A DNA stretch of 64,000 bases from Anoplolepis gracilipes (Eukaryota > Arthropoda > Insecta > Hymenoptera > Formicidae), in contig NC_132981.1 in assembly GCF_047496725.1 (NCBI RefSeq), positions 11,417,501 to 11,481,500 of the forward strand, read 5' to 3'. Below are positions 1 through 14,549 of the stretch, piece after piece. Each line of letters begins with the position of its first letter. Position 1 is the stretch's first letter. The notes beneath the pieces were generated by a model. The model was not told the origin of the DNA and searched no databases. It worked only from the letters and a program-made list of their open reading frames with translations. The translations under genes and the position numbers were made by a program.

Positions 1-2233
1 TTTCGATTTTCCTTTCGACACTGAATAAAACAAATAACGCGACGATATTAAAAGATTGATATATAAATGTAAATTAATCGTTTATATGAAATATTAATAT
101 ATATGTTTGTTTGCGTCTTGAATTTACGAAATTCAACTTTATGAATGAATGCATGTCGCGATGTTATTACAACACTAAAAAGTACAAATGTCATACTTCA
201 CGTAAACGACGCAAAGAATGTGAAATAAGAAATACACGCAACTCTCAACTTGTATGTAGTACTATACTGTATGTTGCTGTAAAACCATATCATTTGAGAT
301 ACTAGATTCTTTCTTTCCGTATAATATTATATTTCACATATCTCGTAAAAACTATAAAAAATTAAACTATAAATATTTAGAGCTGAATATGATGTAGATG
401 ATATGAGAAAAAGACGCTTCATGTATCAAATATATTCGTATAAGCCATTTTTTAAAATTACTTTTATCTTGACAATTTTTAGTGTTAACAGATAATATGT
501 AAAAAAAATTGTCGCATTGACTAACAACCGTAGAAAAAGAAAAACCTTGTCACAAAAATCAATATAAATGCAACATAATACCTAACTGTGTCTCAAAAGT
601 TTTCTACTCGACGAGCGAAAAAAGTACAAATTTCAGCAAAGATTCCGAAAAAAGCTACGGCTGTCTTGCGAGATTTAAGATTGGCAGGTGAAGTAACGAG
701 TAACGAGTTTCTCGATTTTCGTTAGAGCCGAGCTCATCCAGCCGGTCGTGAGTTTTCGTTTAAAAGCTCCAGAGAAAAGACCAACGTGCCTACGTGCTTC
801 TCTTCTTTCGCGCAAACTTTTAAATTCCTAGTTATATTCCTTGCCCAAGAAGGCAAGAAGGGAAAAGAGGTGCAGGAGCAGGGGGAGGGAGAGAGGAAGC
901 AAGAGCTTCTCCTCTCCGACGCGCTACTTATGTTAGTCGTCCATCTCTCGTACAAAGTCCCGTGCAAATCTTCTACTCTTCTTTCTCTCAGCCGCTCGCC
1001 AAGCTCGTAAGTGTAAAAACGGGTATTTCGTGACATGGGGCGAATCGCGTGGCGCGCGTACTTGGACAGATCCGGTTTTTCTTTCTCGTGACTCCGAGTA
1101 TCCGTCGCGTCGTCTACGCGTCTATGTATTAGATATATTAGATATATGCCGACGGCGAGAAGAAGACTCGAGATAGATAGATAGATAGATAGATAGGTAG
1201 AGGTAGCAGCTGTTGACTCCGTTCGGGCTTTAATAACGTCGATGTCGCGTTTGCGTGTCTCTGTGTTGGAATACACTAAGCTCTTCGGGAGTATTAACGC
1301 GCCGAATTCCGAAAACGGAATTCCGACTGACGCCGTACGCCGCGTATATATGATAATCTCTCTGATTCAATCTCCTCTTTCTTAGCTATGCGTGTAGTAT
1401 AAATAGTAGCTTAATCTGTATAGTATACGATTAAAGTATACATAAATTCTCGAATTGTCTCTGTCTTGCGTGAAAAGGCCACGCTGCACTCGAAAAAATA
1501 ATCTTGCAACTTGAATAAAAAATTTCTAGGTGTAAAAAATTCACTCAAACAGATAAATTATTTAGCAAGTACTGTGATACTGCATATATTTTGCACTTCG
1601 ATCGATTTAAATGACAGAGACAGAATTTATTTATCTGTACTATTAGTATAATTTAGACAGAAAATTTGTCCGCGATGCCTATCCTTAAAGCCTCAATTCT
1701 CATCAAGGACAATTATATTTGTGATTAATATTTGGCAATGGGAAATAGCGAGAAATTTTAATTGATGATACATCTAGAAATCTATCTACATTAGCAAAAT
1801 ATTTTTTTGTGTGTGCACTTTGTATTATATACTTCAACATAGTTCTTAGTTTTACTTGTCTTTGTAATTTAATGTGTAGCGAGGAATTTAGTGAACTTTT
1901 TTATCGAGCACCTTTCACGTTCCGATCATCGAACTTTGCAGGTTGTATTTCTTCTCTGCAAGCTAGAAATTTAATACCGATCGGAAAGGATGTGAGGGCG
2001 GTCGAGCGTGGTGAAAATAGAGCCCACTCAAGATCTGTTCTTAAATTTCAAGAGGCTGAAGTCGATGCGCTTGTTACAAAGATATAAAGGTGTTGCTTCC
2101 CTCTTTTTCTTTCTATTCGCGACCATTACTTTACTTGAACTTTCCCTTCGAGAAATTCATCGACGTTGATCGCGTCGCCAAGTACAGTACTGACCTCTTT
2201 GCATCTTCTTATCATTCTTCAATGGCAGCATCC

Positions 2234-2275
<42 letters not shown>

Positions 2276-2772
2276 GTCTCTTTTTTCTCTCGTTTTTATC
2301 ATTATGAACCAAGCCAACATTTGCCGCGCAAGCAGCATCTTTATAAGCGTACAAAGTTTACTCCGGATATCAGACATTGTGGCTAAATATAATCGTTGAT
2401 ATTCCATGCAGACGCAAGATGAATGAAAAAGACGTCACTCTTTTTTTATGCCAATCTCTCATAATCGCCGCAAAATGCGATTTTACTCGCGTTAGAAATT
2501 GCAGCTACGCATCAGATTTTATACCGCGAAATTTTTTTGAAATGGAATCAACGAAAAATGTATAAACGAATAAAAATAATATAAACTGATGCGTTAATCA
2601 CGGTTTTACGAACGACATTGATTTTCTCCTGGAAAAAAAAAAAGTGCAAGGCAAGCGTTAAATGGCACGCATGCGAAAGTCATTTCCAAAGGCAAAGATA
2701 TAAAACGTTGGTAACGTGAGTGAAGCATATGTTTTATCGTTAGTGAAGTACGAAACGAGTCGATGCCACGTG

Positions 2773-2804
<32 letters not shown>

Positions 2805-3359
2805 GTGCACAAGATGATTTCTGTGCACATCGAGGAAAGGGCGGAATATGAAAAAAAAAATAGTAGAAAATAGAGACGGATTCGCAAGGAATACAAATAT
2901 TTATCTTTTACGACGATCTTGTCTCTACCTGGTGGTTGCGTTACGTGTCGCGACCTCTATTTAGAATTAGTCAAACGGAAACGCGATGCGACGTGTAATG
3001 TAAACGAGATGTCATCACCATGTTTCCGGTATCTCGATATATTAAGCGTCATAAGTGTTTTCCCACAGTACCACTTACAATCCTTACAGTGTCACAAGTC
3101 TGACATGTAAAGTATAATATCTCTCTACTTGCGCGAGTATAATTTGCAATTTGTAAATTTGATAAATTATTGCAAAACCCTAGAATTGATAAGCACGATA
3201 ATGTGACAATAATAATTTTCATCAAATTCTTCTTAGCAATATCGAAGATAAAAAGATGATGGATGCCTGTCTTATTAGATTTATTCCATGCAATTGATAT
3301 CGAATATTGTGAAGAATGGTGATTTATAAAATGGAATTAATATGTAAAGAAGACAAGAG

Positions 3360-3364
<5 letters not shown>

Positions 3365-3424
<60 letters not shown>
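3365..3424. repeat. (GA)n microsatellite
   Basis: Uninterrupted GA dinucleotide run of about 60 bp. Minus-strand frames through it give Ser-Leu repeats and are not genes. Confidence 0.95.
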
Positions 3425-3431
<7 letters not shown>

Positions 3432-4756
3432 CAAAAGTGTCCAGTTGACGTTATAATGAATGTCACAATGAATAAACCTAATAAACGTGAAGGTGAACCT
3501 TTTACTATTGAATTCCCGAGACTTTTCAGTCTTTGGTACATTATAGGGAAAGAGAGGGCTCCTTTTATTATCATAAAATGCAAAATAGAAAAAGTTAACA
3601 CAATTTCTCTTCTTCAACAAGTTCTAGTTTCCACCGTTCTTTCTCTTTCCTTTTTTTAAAAAAAAACAACGTCCAAGGTCTGTATTCATACAAATAGCAA
3701 CGACAAAATATTCCGAATGCATCTTGTAATTAAAATATCGTGATTGAAAAACTATTTTCTACATCGGATTCTAAGAGCGTCGGCGTCAGTACATAGCGAA
3801 TAGCGGTAAATTAAACATGGCATATGATATATACCATAAGTTGCTAATTCAAATCACTTGCAGAGTCTGCAAAGGCAATTGCGCTTCTCTCTCGTATCTC
3901 GCAGTTATACAGGTAATTCGAACTACGAATGCAAAAGTGCATATTGCATGCAGCCGATGTTACAATCAAACTTTCTGTGAAAATTCGACTGAAATATCAT
4001 CTATTTCGATTTCAAGAGGAAAAAATGAAGACTAGTATAGTACCTACGTCAAATACATCTCCGGGACGATAATATTCAGCGTACTGTGAAATATTCCGAT
4101 TAATTATGATTCTTTACGAAGAATCGTTATGGCGGAAAAAGGCAGAAAAAAACGTTTTAGTTGAACAAAAAAAAAAAAAAAATAAAAAAAATAAATAACG
4201 ACGAACAGCAAGCCAAAATTTGCATGAACGACTATCTCATTTGCAGCAATTTACAATTTTTTCCCCGATTATCGTCACCAAAGATCTCACGTAACGGCAG
4301 TTAATGTAATTCTCTCTTCCTGTCATTTGAGTTATCTCGACGTGTAAATAAAAGTAGAAAATGCGGAAATGGATAGAAAAAGAACGATAAAATTTTTCGA
4401 CGTAGCACTCGCAACCGTAATAACTAACAATAAGCAATGATAACTGTATATCCTCGCGTCCTATAAATTCGCTTTTGCGGCAAACAGCAAAACTTGCTCT
4501 CGCTCGACTATTTGGAGTGAAAATTTACACTACATTTTATTGCTATCATTGCTTTTTATCTCAGCCCAGTGTGTCTGCTCTCTAACAAATGCACATTATG
4601 TATTGTATGTACATGCATACACGTATGCTGTATCGTTTATGATTTTATTGCCGAGAATCAAAACAAACGATCGTTTTTTGGCAATTCTACGATTATTCGG
4701 GTCATCATATATAGTAGAGTAAGATTCTTTCTTTTTCGTTTTTCTCCCTCACCGTC

Positions 4757-4855
4757 GTGTCTCTCTCTCTCTCTCTCTCTCTCGCGGATGTGATATATAA
4801 TTATTACATAATATTTTATCTCTACAAAGTAAATAATAAAATACTTTATCTAAAT

Positions 4856-4933
<78 letters not shown>
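4757..4933. repeat. Compound (TC)n / (CA)n / (TA)n microsatellite cluster
   Basis: A TC run at about 4759-4782 is followed after about 70 bp by a CA run (about 4856-4873) that passes directly into a TA run of about 60 bp. Typical simple repeat; the frames through it are spurious. Confidence 0.95.
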
Positions 4934-4937
<4 letters not shown>

Positions 4938-5562
4938 CACATACATTATATACATTAGATTAATAAAACAAATGTACCAAAAAATATTACATGTTTCTAA
5001 TCAAGTCCCCTTTAGAAATATTTTAATATCAAAGGAAAAAAAAAAAAAGTGGTACATATGAGCATTTTTATAGAAAAGAAAAAATTAGCACCCAACATTT
5101 TATAACGTAAATCTCTTGATCTTTTATAGCTTCTTAGTCCATCGACAAACGAGCCAATTTTGCATTTTTGCATAGAAAACACGACCTTATCGTCTTCGGC
5201 CTCATAGGAACGCTAATGAAGACTAACGACGAGCGTTAAAGTATCGATTCTCTATTCCATGTTGATAAGCAATTTATATCGAGCATTACCGGATATACTG
5301 GGATCGTAAAACCATCGTAAATGCCTATTATAAATTATTAAATTATCATAAATATTAGAAATGATTACATTATCGCTACACATTGTCAAGTACATACTCT
5401 ACATTCTCATTCATTCGATTTAACGAGAAATCGATCGACATTATGCGCTTTAATTATTACTTTCTTTAGCGATTAAAGTTATTTTCGATTCCCATTTCAA
5501 AATCTTATTTTCTAAAGTATAATTTAATACATTAATTAATTATTATATAAATAGACATAGAT

Positions 5563-5593
<31 letters not shown>

Positions 5594-8500
5594 GACGTAC
5601 GATATACCGAAAAAGTGTAACGGGGTTGAAGTTAACGTATACTTGAGCGCAGAACGTGTGCTCAGAAAATCTACATGCAAATCATTTCCTCTGTCTACGC
5701 GTGTCACAAGCTCCGTTCGTCATAAAGGACTGACAGTCAGTGGTGGAGGGATGACGATTTTCGAATGCAAATGTATTTCGCCCGCAATCGAACGGACGTC
5801 AACATCGCTTTCGAGCAGTCATTTCTGACGGACGGTCGCCGGGTTTCTAAACTCCGCGGTGCAACCGCTAAATCCAGCCAATTAGAACGGATTAGAACGA
5901 TAATGGTCACGACATGAATTACTGCCGCGTCAGGTACTGAAGGCTCCTAATGTCCTGGCGCCAAAATTATCCCTTCTCCATCAATTTATCGTTTGAGCGC
6001 ATGAGAATATACTCTCTCTCTCTCTCTCTCTCTCTGCCTCCCTTTGCGTTAATATTATCCCAGTTAATACTTTCAGAAATATATCAATAAAATATAGAGA
6101 GCGGGACAAAAAGGGTGTAATACAATCCGCGGTGACATTAAAATACGCGGTGATTGCCGGTTCGTTTGCTGTAAATTTTCACGGCGACAGGATCAACTGC
6201 GCTTAACTGAATAAACTAGACGCGGTGCACCGAGTAGTAAATCGCTAACTCGACGTAAACGCCAAGTTTCAGTTACGCTTTTCTCGCGTTATTATTTGCT
6301 TTGGTTATCGTATTACAGATATTTGCGCTCTACAAAATGAACGTGTTTTACGCGCTGATTTTATCATAGACATTCCGGAATGTTTGGAATGAGAGTGCAA
6401 TTTATTCAAGCTTTAACAAACCCTTCGTTACATATACTTTATTATGCGTTACGTTTCATCAAACGCCCGATGAAATGTAACGCCTTCGATATTTGCGGTA
6501 TGCGAAACGTCTTTGACAATAGCGTTTGTAATCTGATACCTAAAAAAACATGATGAACCAAATATCAGTTACGATATGGTATTATAAAGCCACCTTGTGC
6601 TAAGTTTAACATGATCATCGATCAAGATTGTTTTTAAACATGAATCCTATTTAATTATATATTTTTAATCACAATAAAAATAAAATTTATAAAATGAAAT
6701 AAGAGTGCAAATAATTCCTTTTTCTTTTTAGGTGAAGAAAGAAACAACATTTACGTTAGAAATTCTATTTTCGGGTAAAAAGTAAGTAGTTATATTACGA
6801 GCGGAAAAAGAGGGAAGGGATCTTGAGATGCACAACTACGTTACTGTCCCATTCCACGCAAAGTCACGAAAGTACGTTACACGTCGTAGGTTGAATCACT
6901 CGAGAATCCCCTACCGTCGCCTCACTGATTTTCCTCCATCAGGGATATCTCGAAAGCCTGAGAGAGTGGTGCGGTGATATTCAGAGTAATAAAAAAAAAA
7001 AAAGAAAAAAGAAAAAAAAAGAAAAAAATAAAAAGAAAAAGATAAATGAATATAAGTAAACCATATAGGCTACCAGAATAAGAAGGAAAAAAAAAATATT
7101 ATAATGCCAACCAAATTTTCGGCATTCGGATCTTTCCTTTTTCCCTCTGTTTCATGCTTCGAATCACTGCGCGAAAACTTGCCAAGCTTGTTTAGTCCAT
7201 TTTGAGTTTCTTCGCGTACAGGTGCCCCGACATTCCGGAATACCGGTAAGAACATGAAATAAAAAATCCGTTTTTCCTTGTTTTTTCTTCCGCCAAGTTT
7301 TCGCCCGAGTACTTTGTTTCCTCGCAAGCTCGCTCGCTCGCTCGCTCGCCGTCGCGTCATTCGAGACGTCGGACGACTAAACTCGCTGTAATTGAAAGAG
7401 ATAGCGCGATCTATCTTCCTCGTAAAAAAATCAATCTTAACGACCCCGAGGAGAGTATGCGTTTCCCCGAGACACAGTGAAAACCCAACTTATAAATCAT
7501 TCACACGCCCGTAACGTTTCTCCGCTTCGTAAGTAGGTAAATTCCATTACGAACGCCGAGCCGTTGCCGGTGCATCTCGTAAAAAAAAAAAAAAAAAAAA
7601 AAAAAACTCTTGCCGCGTATAAAATTTGACTGATGCTATTTTTTTTCCCCATCGCGTATTACCTCCGGCGCTGGCGTGCGCTGCCGTGAAGTTTCTCGTA
7701 TGCTCGTGGAAAGACATATTTATCGCAAATACGCTCGGTCACGTATTTTCGCAAATATTTCGCCAGTATTTCGCGCACAAGATCGACACGAGATCGTTTG
7801 GAAAAAAAAATTTTTATTTCTGTTACCTGAGGTCGGAAAAATAAAATGTATACATATATGTATATATTTTTTTTAACCAATGAAACGATACTGTAACGAT
7901 AACATACTCTACTAGATAACTGTAGATACGTTATCGATACTTGGTTTATCTCACGAGATTACAGAATTTCAAAAGCTGAACGATACCGAGATGTGCCCGT
8001 TTATGCCCGTTCACGAAAGGTCGAAACTTTGACTTGAACGACTGACAATGAGAATAGATACAATGTCGCATGCCCATGGGGCCTTGCAACGACTCGAGGC
8101 AGCCCTGCGGTCGAGAAGTCTGTCGTTTGCAGCTATACGCTCTGCAACAGCGTTTCTCAAAGCGCGAGGCAGCTTTGTATCTTGTATGAAAAACCTGCAT
8201 ACCTGACGTGCGTTTAATGCTAAACATAGTCGCCTGATTCTAATTTAACAAATATTATAATATATTACACGTTCCGTAAACGATTATTCTAAAAAGTCAG
8301 ATTAAATGCGACTTTATAGATGAGAGCTGCTTTTAGCATTAATGTATTGAAGTAGCGGTACATGTAAACGCAATGAAATAAAAATAGATTAAAATAATTT
8401 ATGTAATTTAACATTAACACATACGACAGCGAATAAAAATTATTTCAAATACAGATAAACAAATTTTTGTTTCATAAAAAATTGTTTTCAATAAAAAAAA

Positions 8501-10009
8501 AAAAAAAAAAAAAAATTAATAATCATTAAAGCTGAACGTAAAATATATGTATAATGTCAAGGCTCGCGTATCAAAATTGTTGGATTGCGTAAAAAGTTAA
8601 GGCGATCGCGTCTCCAGCTGTAATTACAAATTCTAGGGAAAACGAAACATTTCACGTGTGTCATAATGCATGGTATTAATTTCACAGTTCCACGATGTCA
8701 AAAGCAAAGCACCGGTCCTCCGAGACCGAGTATTTAAGCCACTCGTAGTGCGCACGCGAAAGTTAAAGGTACAGCTCCATTTACGAATGTTTTGTGACTG
8801 TTTTTGCACAAGAGAGCATCGCATACGTGTTCGGGCTGAGATTAAATACATCCACGGTGAGTGTCGTTAATGAAAAGCTGCGCGCAGCTGTAAGCCGCTG
8901 TCGACAGTTGGCTCGCACAATTTTTTACTCGCAAACGAACGTATAAAGTTCAGAGCAATATAGTAAAGTCTATAATTTCTCAAGTTTGCTTTGAAACTAA
9001 TGAAAATTATATTCAGAGAGAATTTTACGTACCAGCTGTACCGACGTCACAATACTGACAGTTAGATCTGCCTCTCTCTCTAGTTTTGATTAATTAATTT
9101 TTTTTTTTCTTCCAATATGTCATGAAAAATAAGATTCTGATTTATAAAAGAGAATAATAACGAGTCGCAACGAAATAAACTTGTTTTAAGCGCATTCTTG
9201 TCCCAAACGCTTTTTAACTTCAGAGAGAAAGAGAGCCTCCGGTCGTTGAGAAACACTGTCTTATAACGCTGCACCTACAACAAACGGCCGGCGACCCCAG
9301 GCGCTCTTTGTCCTCTCGACTCCTTTCCACCCCTCCCTGGCCGTTCAGACCGGCAGCCCTCTCTTTTCTGCTTTTGTCCCGTCTCACTCTCACTATTTCT
9401 TCCAAGCATCGCGCGCCAGTATCTTGGACTCGTTCGACAGGAAACAGGCCGAGATTTCCGAGACAAAAAATGCATTCAGATCGACTGTTTCGATCTCAAA
9501 AAAGAAAAAAGAAAAAAAAAAAAAAAAAAAAAAAACGAAATTTTTTTCCACGACGGTTTTAATAGAAAAACGACTATTTCAATTATCTTATCTATTTCGT
9601 TTTTTTTTTTTTTTTCCGTCATTTTTTTATACTTGAAACCCCACTCAACACTCGCGACAAGTCATTTTTTTTTTACCATTAGATAACGATCCGAATTCTT
9701 TAATGCAAATATTTCGTTCCTTCGATGCTGAAATCCATAAATATAGAAATATAGAATGCTGTAGGCAAAAAAGAAACACGAAAGTTAATTCGCGCACGGT
9801 AAAGATAGTTAATAACCCAAGAGTGGTTTATACAACCAACGTAGTTGATATCGGCGAATAAGATGTACGTGTATTACGCTATAGTTAGAGCGGTTAATTG
9901 AATTTTCCAACTGACGTTTGGTAATTTTAGTTAACTATCCACGATATACACTGAAATATCAAACGCGAACAAGATCGCGGTGTCGATTTATGTTACGTGC
10001 ACCGTTACA

Positions 10010-10058
10010 TCGGGAGTCGGGAGTCGGGAGTCGGGAGTCGGGAGTCGGGAATCGGGAC
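10010..10058 (+). repeat. 7-bp minisatellite, unit CGGGAGT
   Basis: Six to seven head-to-tail copies of a CGGGAGT heptamer, the last with one substitution (GGGAATC). It lies in a locally GC-richer patch. Because seven is not a multiple of three it does not encode a simple peptide repeat, which fits non-coding DNA. Confidence 0.9.
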
Positions 10059-12293
10059 AGCGAGCGCTACTTCGGATCGAGAAATCGTCGATGATTCAAA
10101 CGCGAGACGTGACTAACCATCTTGCGCTGTTTCATCGCCGAGAGGCACGCAGGAAACGGAACCCATTAAATTCGCAGAATATTTCGCGAACAATTATGAA
10201 TTTCGGAGCTCTCTCATACCGCTCACTCTCCCATCTCCTTTATCCATCCTTCCGACTATGGCCAATTAAATCAGCATATCCGTGCATTAAATCCACGCTC
10301 AAGTCCTGTAAGGAATCTTAAGCCGCTAATCTGCGGACGTATTTAACCGAGAGAACGGTGCAATTTAGCGGTTGTCGCGTTCGGGTCGCCAAAGGAAGGA
10401 TTTCGCGCATTGCTCGAATCTGTGATTGTGAGATGCTTCTATCGGCGAACAGACACCGCGACTTTATTCTTGTCGACGTCGTATCGCGTTCAACTTGACG
10501 TAGTAATTCGTTAACTGATAAAAGACTGATGACTTTCATTACTGACTCACGCGCCATGAATTGTATAAATATATCAATGTACTCTAATGAATAGCGTATA
10601 TGAAAAACGAAACACGTGCATCACCTGATGTAAATAAAAAAAACAAAAAAACGTTATTATAATATAATTAAAAATAGATGATTTTCCTTAACGTTTTACT
10701 CCGATACAAGTTAATTACATCATCAAGCTGACCACGATAAATCGTTTCGTTATTTCAATTACTTGCCGGAACAAAAGCGACAGATATGAATACCATTCTC
10801 GGCACGTGAATCCATCTTGGCGAGAATCTACGCGCGGCACAATTTTCGAAGTCAGTCCGAACTTCCAACCGCGTGATTTCTATGTTTCCAAGATTTACAC
10901 AGAGTAAGGGACTTTGGTGTGCCCTAAAATATGACCAAGTCTGTGAGATTGGTCGAAAAGTACGCAATCCCGCGCTCTCTTTCCCTCTCTTCCCTCTCTA
11001 TCTCTTTCTCTCCCATCCTCTTCCGGCCGTCCGCTCGGCGACTATGGCTAACGTAATTCTAGAATCGGCCAAGCGTTTCCCCGCTATTTGCATAATCCCC
11101 ACTGGATTGTACACTTGTTTACGTCTCACTCTATCTCTCTCACATACCTCACATTTACGATTTCCAACTGCTTCGAAATCGAGTTAAAACAGTGATTTGT
11201 GCAAATTTTTGATTCTCTTTTGATACTCTTAATATCGTGATAAACCTCCGTCTTGAAAATAATACAAGAATAAATTTTTTATTTTATTTATCTACAATTT
11301 TTTATAACATTTTTAATCCTATAAATACACGTTTTTTTTTTTTCTTCGCAATACCTATCACTCATCTTTATTCATGCTAATGTAAAAAGAGCAAAATGCT
11401 TACTGTGTACTTTTATTGTTTTTTTTTTTTAACAGGAATAAAAACCATCTTTATAGTATATATTTAAAATTATGTTACATTTTATACCAATATTATTTTT
11501 AATCGTTTCAAAATTGTGTTACATCTTATAGTAATATCATTCAGTTACTATATTCCAAACGAGATATTAATATCAGTATATAATAATATTATAGCAGTAA
11601 AGGAATGTATCGGATATTTTTAAAGAAAACTGTCACATCGTACTTCCAACTGAAACTCAGAAGACACGAAAAAGAATTCGAGATTTCAAGGAGAAAGTAC
11701 AAAACTACCTGACAGTATTCAAGATCACGCCATCGAAGATGGTCGAAGGCCTCTCGAGTCGAATTCTCATGCAAAACGATGCTGATTGGCTGAATGAAGA
11801 CGTTCACAGATAGATCTCGTGTCAATTAATATTAATAAAAGTCACACCGATCCTCATATATATGTATATGTATACGCGCACACACATACAGGCAGACAGA
11901 TGGATATGGATCACGCTTGATCGTTCTCGGAGCGAATATGATCTCGCATGTATCATTTTTAATTCACCCGTCGAGCATAATAAATACGAAACCGATAATT
12001 TTTCGAGCGCAAGAGTACAGAAAAAAGTACGACAGCCTGCTGAACTCTCAATTCGATCGATAAGACAAAATAAGAACAATTGATGGTAATCGTCTAGCGA
12101 CCTGAACAATTTTAGCGACATTGATCTATCTTTTACCTCTACTACCTGATAGTTTCTCCATTCTGGACATTAATTTTACAGTCCAATATTACAATAAACG
12201 CACGCTGTTAGGGTCAATTTTAATACATTCTTTTGGTTACGCACCGTTATCGCAGAAAATTACAGGTAAAATGTATGCCTAAATGGACGATAT

Positions 12294-12522
12294 ACCGGGT
12301 GTCCCAATCAATCCTCTGTGCGATTAACGTTTGTGATAATGCATTGATTTTTCTTCGACAAAATTTTTTTTTAAATTTCTCTTCAAAACTTTAGAAAGAG
12401 TAAAATTGCAGAATAACAAGATCTTATTTCGTCTCTCATTTTAAACTTTTAAGTTTAACTTTATTAAATTTTCACAACGCGAAAGGAATTAATCAAAGGT
12501 TAATCGCAAAGGTATTTAATGT
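12294..12522. mobile_element. Degraded MITE-like inverted-repeat element
   Basis: The left end carries a CGGGTGTCCC motif, a form seen at ends of several insect DNA transposons. About 20 bp inside is a segment around GCGATTAACGTTTG. Near 12493-12516 the reverse complement of GCGATTAACCTTTG appears. The two segments form an imperfect inverted repeat of about 25 bp enclosing an AT-rich centre of about 150 bp. No coding capacity. The family is not recognised; ends are approximate. Confidence 0.35.
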
Positions 12523-13730
12523 CAATGAAAAATAAAAAACTTGTCTTGACAAATATACTTTCCCGTTATACTTTCGACGAAGAAATATCGACTACACATT
12601 GCGCAAAGATTTCACGTATGAAAAATGATCCGAGAGACGACCCTGCATGTGCTTTATATTTTCCGGTAGGATGCTACCGCGAAACACCGAGTCACGCGTA
12701 TGAAGACAAAGACAACAAACAACCGGAATATCTTTCAAGGATTACGGGCGCGGATACAGCCGCATCTACGGGGGTAATAAAGCTGCAACACACATAGTAC
12801 AAGAGACCCACCAGGGCCCCGAGAATCCTTCTTCTTCGTTACTCCTCGCTATACCGTGCGCGAGACTCCAAATCGTTTACGATGCTTTCCAGCAGTTCCA
12901 GGTTCCGGCTGCTGGAAGAAAGGCCGTTTCACTCGCCTTTACGACCTGGCACATCGTAACTTTTATCCAATTACCAATTTTGCCAATCGTCTCCTTCTCC
13001 TCCCCCCCACCCCCCTCCTCCCTCTTCCGCCAAAATTTCCACCCGTGAGTTACACGCTCGAGACGATCCAAATCGCTGCGACTTACAATTACCTTACTCG
13101 CGATACAGAAGAAATCGATAATGTGCTCGCAATTCCCATTTCTTCGACCGTCCCATTATGTGCGAACCTCCCGACCTCCCGACCTCTCCGATCTTCTAAC
13201 CCTTTGTGTTTGAGACAGAATGAGATTCCACGAAGAAGTTTTCACGGAGAGAGACGTAAAATTTACCAACATTAGTGTTCAACATTTCCTATTAAAAACG
13301 CTTTAAAAATGCAATTTTTAATATCTTTAGAAAACAGTTCTTTATTCTATTCGTGCAGCACGATATCTTTCATACATTATTTGCGCGATACGACTTTCAT
13401 GTAGAAGGGAAGGGACATGAAAGAATATTTTCAAGATATTACACAAGCAACTGAAACGGTCACCATATTATTAGTCGTATAACTCTGTTAGAAATCTAGA
13501 GAGAGATACCGAAATGTCACACTCGTGGCATTTTTCTAACTCTGATTTTATTACAACTATTTTATTTTTATTTATAAATATTAATTTTTATAAATAAACA
13601 GACTCTTTAATAACTTTACGCGGTGTATAATTTTTGCTTGAAAAATCATTTCTTACACATTTTTTCGCGACATTTGGAAAAAAATACTTGGCCACATATA
13701 TATCAATTTACATATCATCTGTGTTACTAG

Positions 13731-14019
13731 TTAATCCTTATTCCGTACTGATGGATCATTTTTGTCTGTGATTTTTCTAACAACGTCATTTTCTCGAAAA
13801 CAAAAATAATCATAAAATAATATATTTAAGTAAATTATTTTTCAAATTTATTATTTTAGTCTTTATGTAGAATGTTCAAAGAAGGTATATGTATTTTTTC
13901 AGATTTTTAAAAACACTTTTATACATATTAATAAACTTGGAAAGTACTATCGAAAATACGTTGACCCACCTGCACAGTTAGAAGGTGCCAAAAATAACAA
14001 TATATGGAGTAAGGGTTAA
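13731..14019. mobile_element. piggyBac-like non-autonomous MITE, TTAA-bounded
   Basis: The segment begins TTAATCCTTATTCCGTA and ends ATGGAGTAAGGGTTAA, so both ends read inward as TTAA-YCCTTA-TCC. TTAA target sites and CCCTT-type termini are hallmarks of the piggyBac superfamily. Further inside, the arms keep weak complementarity: a TTTTTGTC/CTAAC stretch on the left against GTTAG/CCAAAAAT on the right. At about 289 bp with no open frame it would be a non-autonomous copy. Terminal mismatches suggest it is old. Confidence 0.5.
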
Positions 14020-14515
14020 TTATATCGTAAAAAAAAAAATCTTAAGCTTCGATCATTTTCGTGAGACTCGCGCAGTTGGTTAGTTGAGAAAAGTCAGGAA
14101 CATCTTACATCGCGTTGTAATTCACCGAGTTTGCCGCGACTCGCATCAATATGCCATGGCTCTGTCGGCAAACATCACGGGCATTAGGCGTGTCGGCTAA
14201 ACTAATTCCGCGTTGGAGAATTTCAACGAGGAAAGACGAGACACACCTACAGCCGAGTAACTCCTTTCTTCGCTTCCCCTCGCAATAAGTCGCGCGTATC
14301 GCGTCACCTAATACGGCGGTAAACCATCTCGTTAAATCAAGAGAAACATCGAGAGCGCATCTCGAGAGGAACCCTCTGTTTACATAGTGCCTTTGTGCTC
14401 GTTTTCTACTTACTGGTAAACAAACGGCGACTGCGAATCAATTTCATCTCAATTCGCTCTCATTCATCGACTTTTTTATCAAGTCTATCAATGGATTCAT
14501 TTAATTTTATGACAC

Positions 14516-14549
<34 letters not shown>

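Larger units (their letters stand above)
1..9200. other. Non-coding, repeat-rich DNA (no gene supported)
   Basis: I see no protein-coding gene on either strand. Open frames here are short and come from low-complexity sequence; none resembles a known protein. Visible content: a (GATA)n-like tract near 1160-1196, a (TA)n at about 2238-2271, a T-run at about 2773-2803, a long (GA)n at about 3365-3424, a compound TC/CA/TA microsatellite at about 4757-4933, a (TC)n at about 6012-6036, A-runs near 5562-5588, 7580-7606 and 8494-8515, and a (GCTC)n-like tract near 7328-7350. A more GC-rich patch at about 700-1340 may be regulatory but shows no gene. Most likely intron or intergenic DNA. Confidence 0.6.

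Noticed and set aside
734..1276. 180-codon minus-strand frame with an apparent membrane segment
   Set aside because: The hydrophobic part comes from translating a (GATA)n-like tract; the rest has no domain, and the overlapping opposite frame is equally open. Composition does not look coding.
7946..8227. 93-codon minus-strand frame rich in Cys/Arg
   Set aside because: No recognisable family, no splice context and no strong start. Probably chance in a moderate-GC patch.
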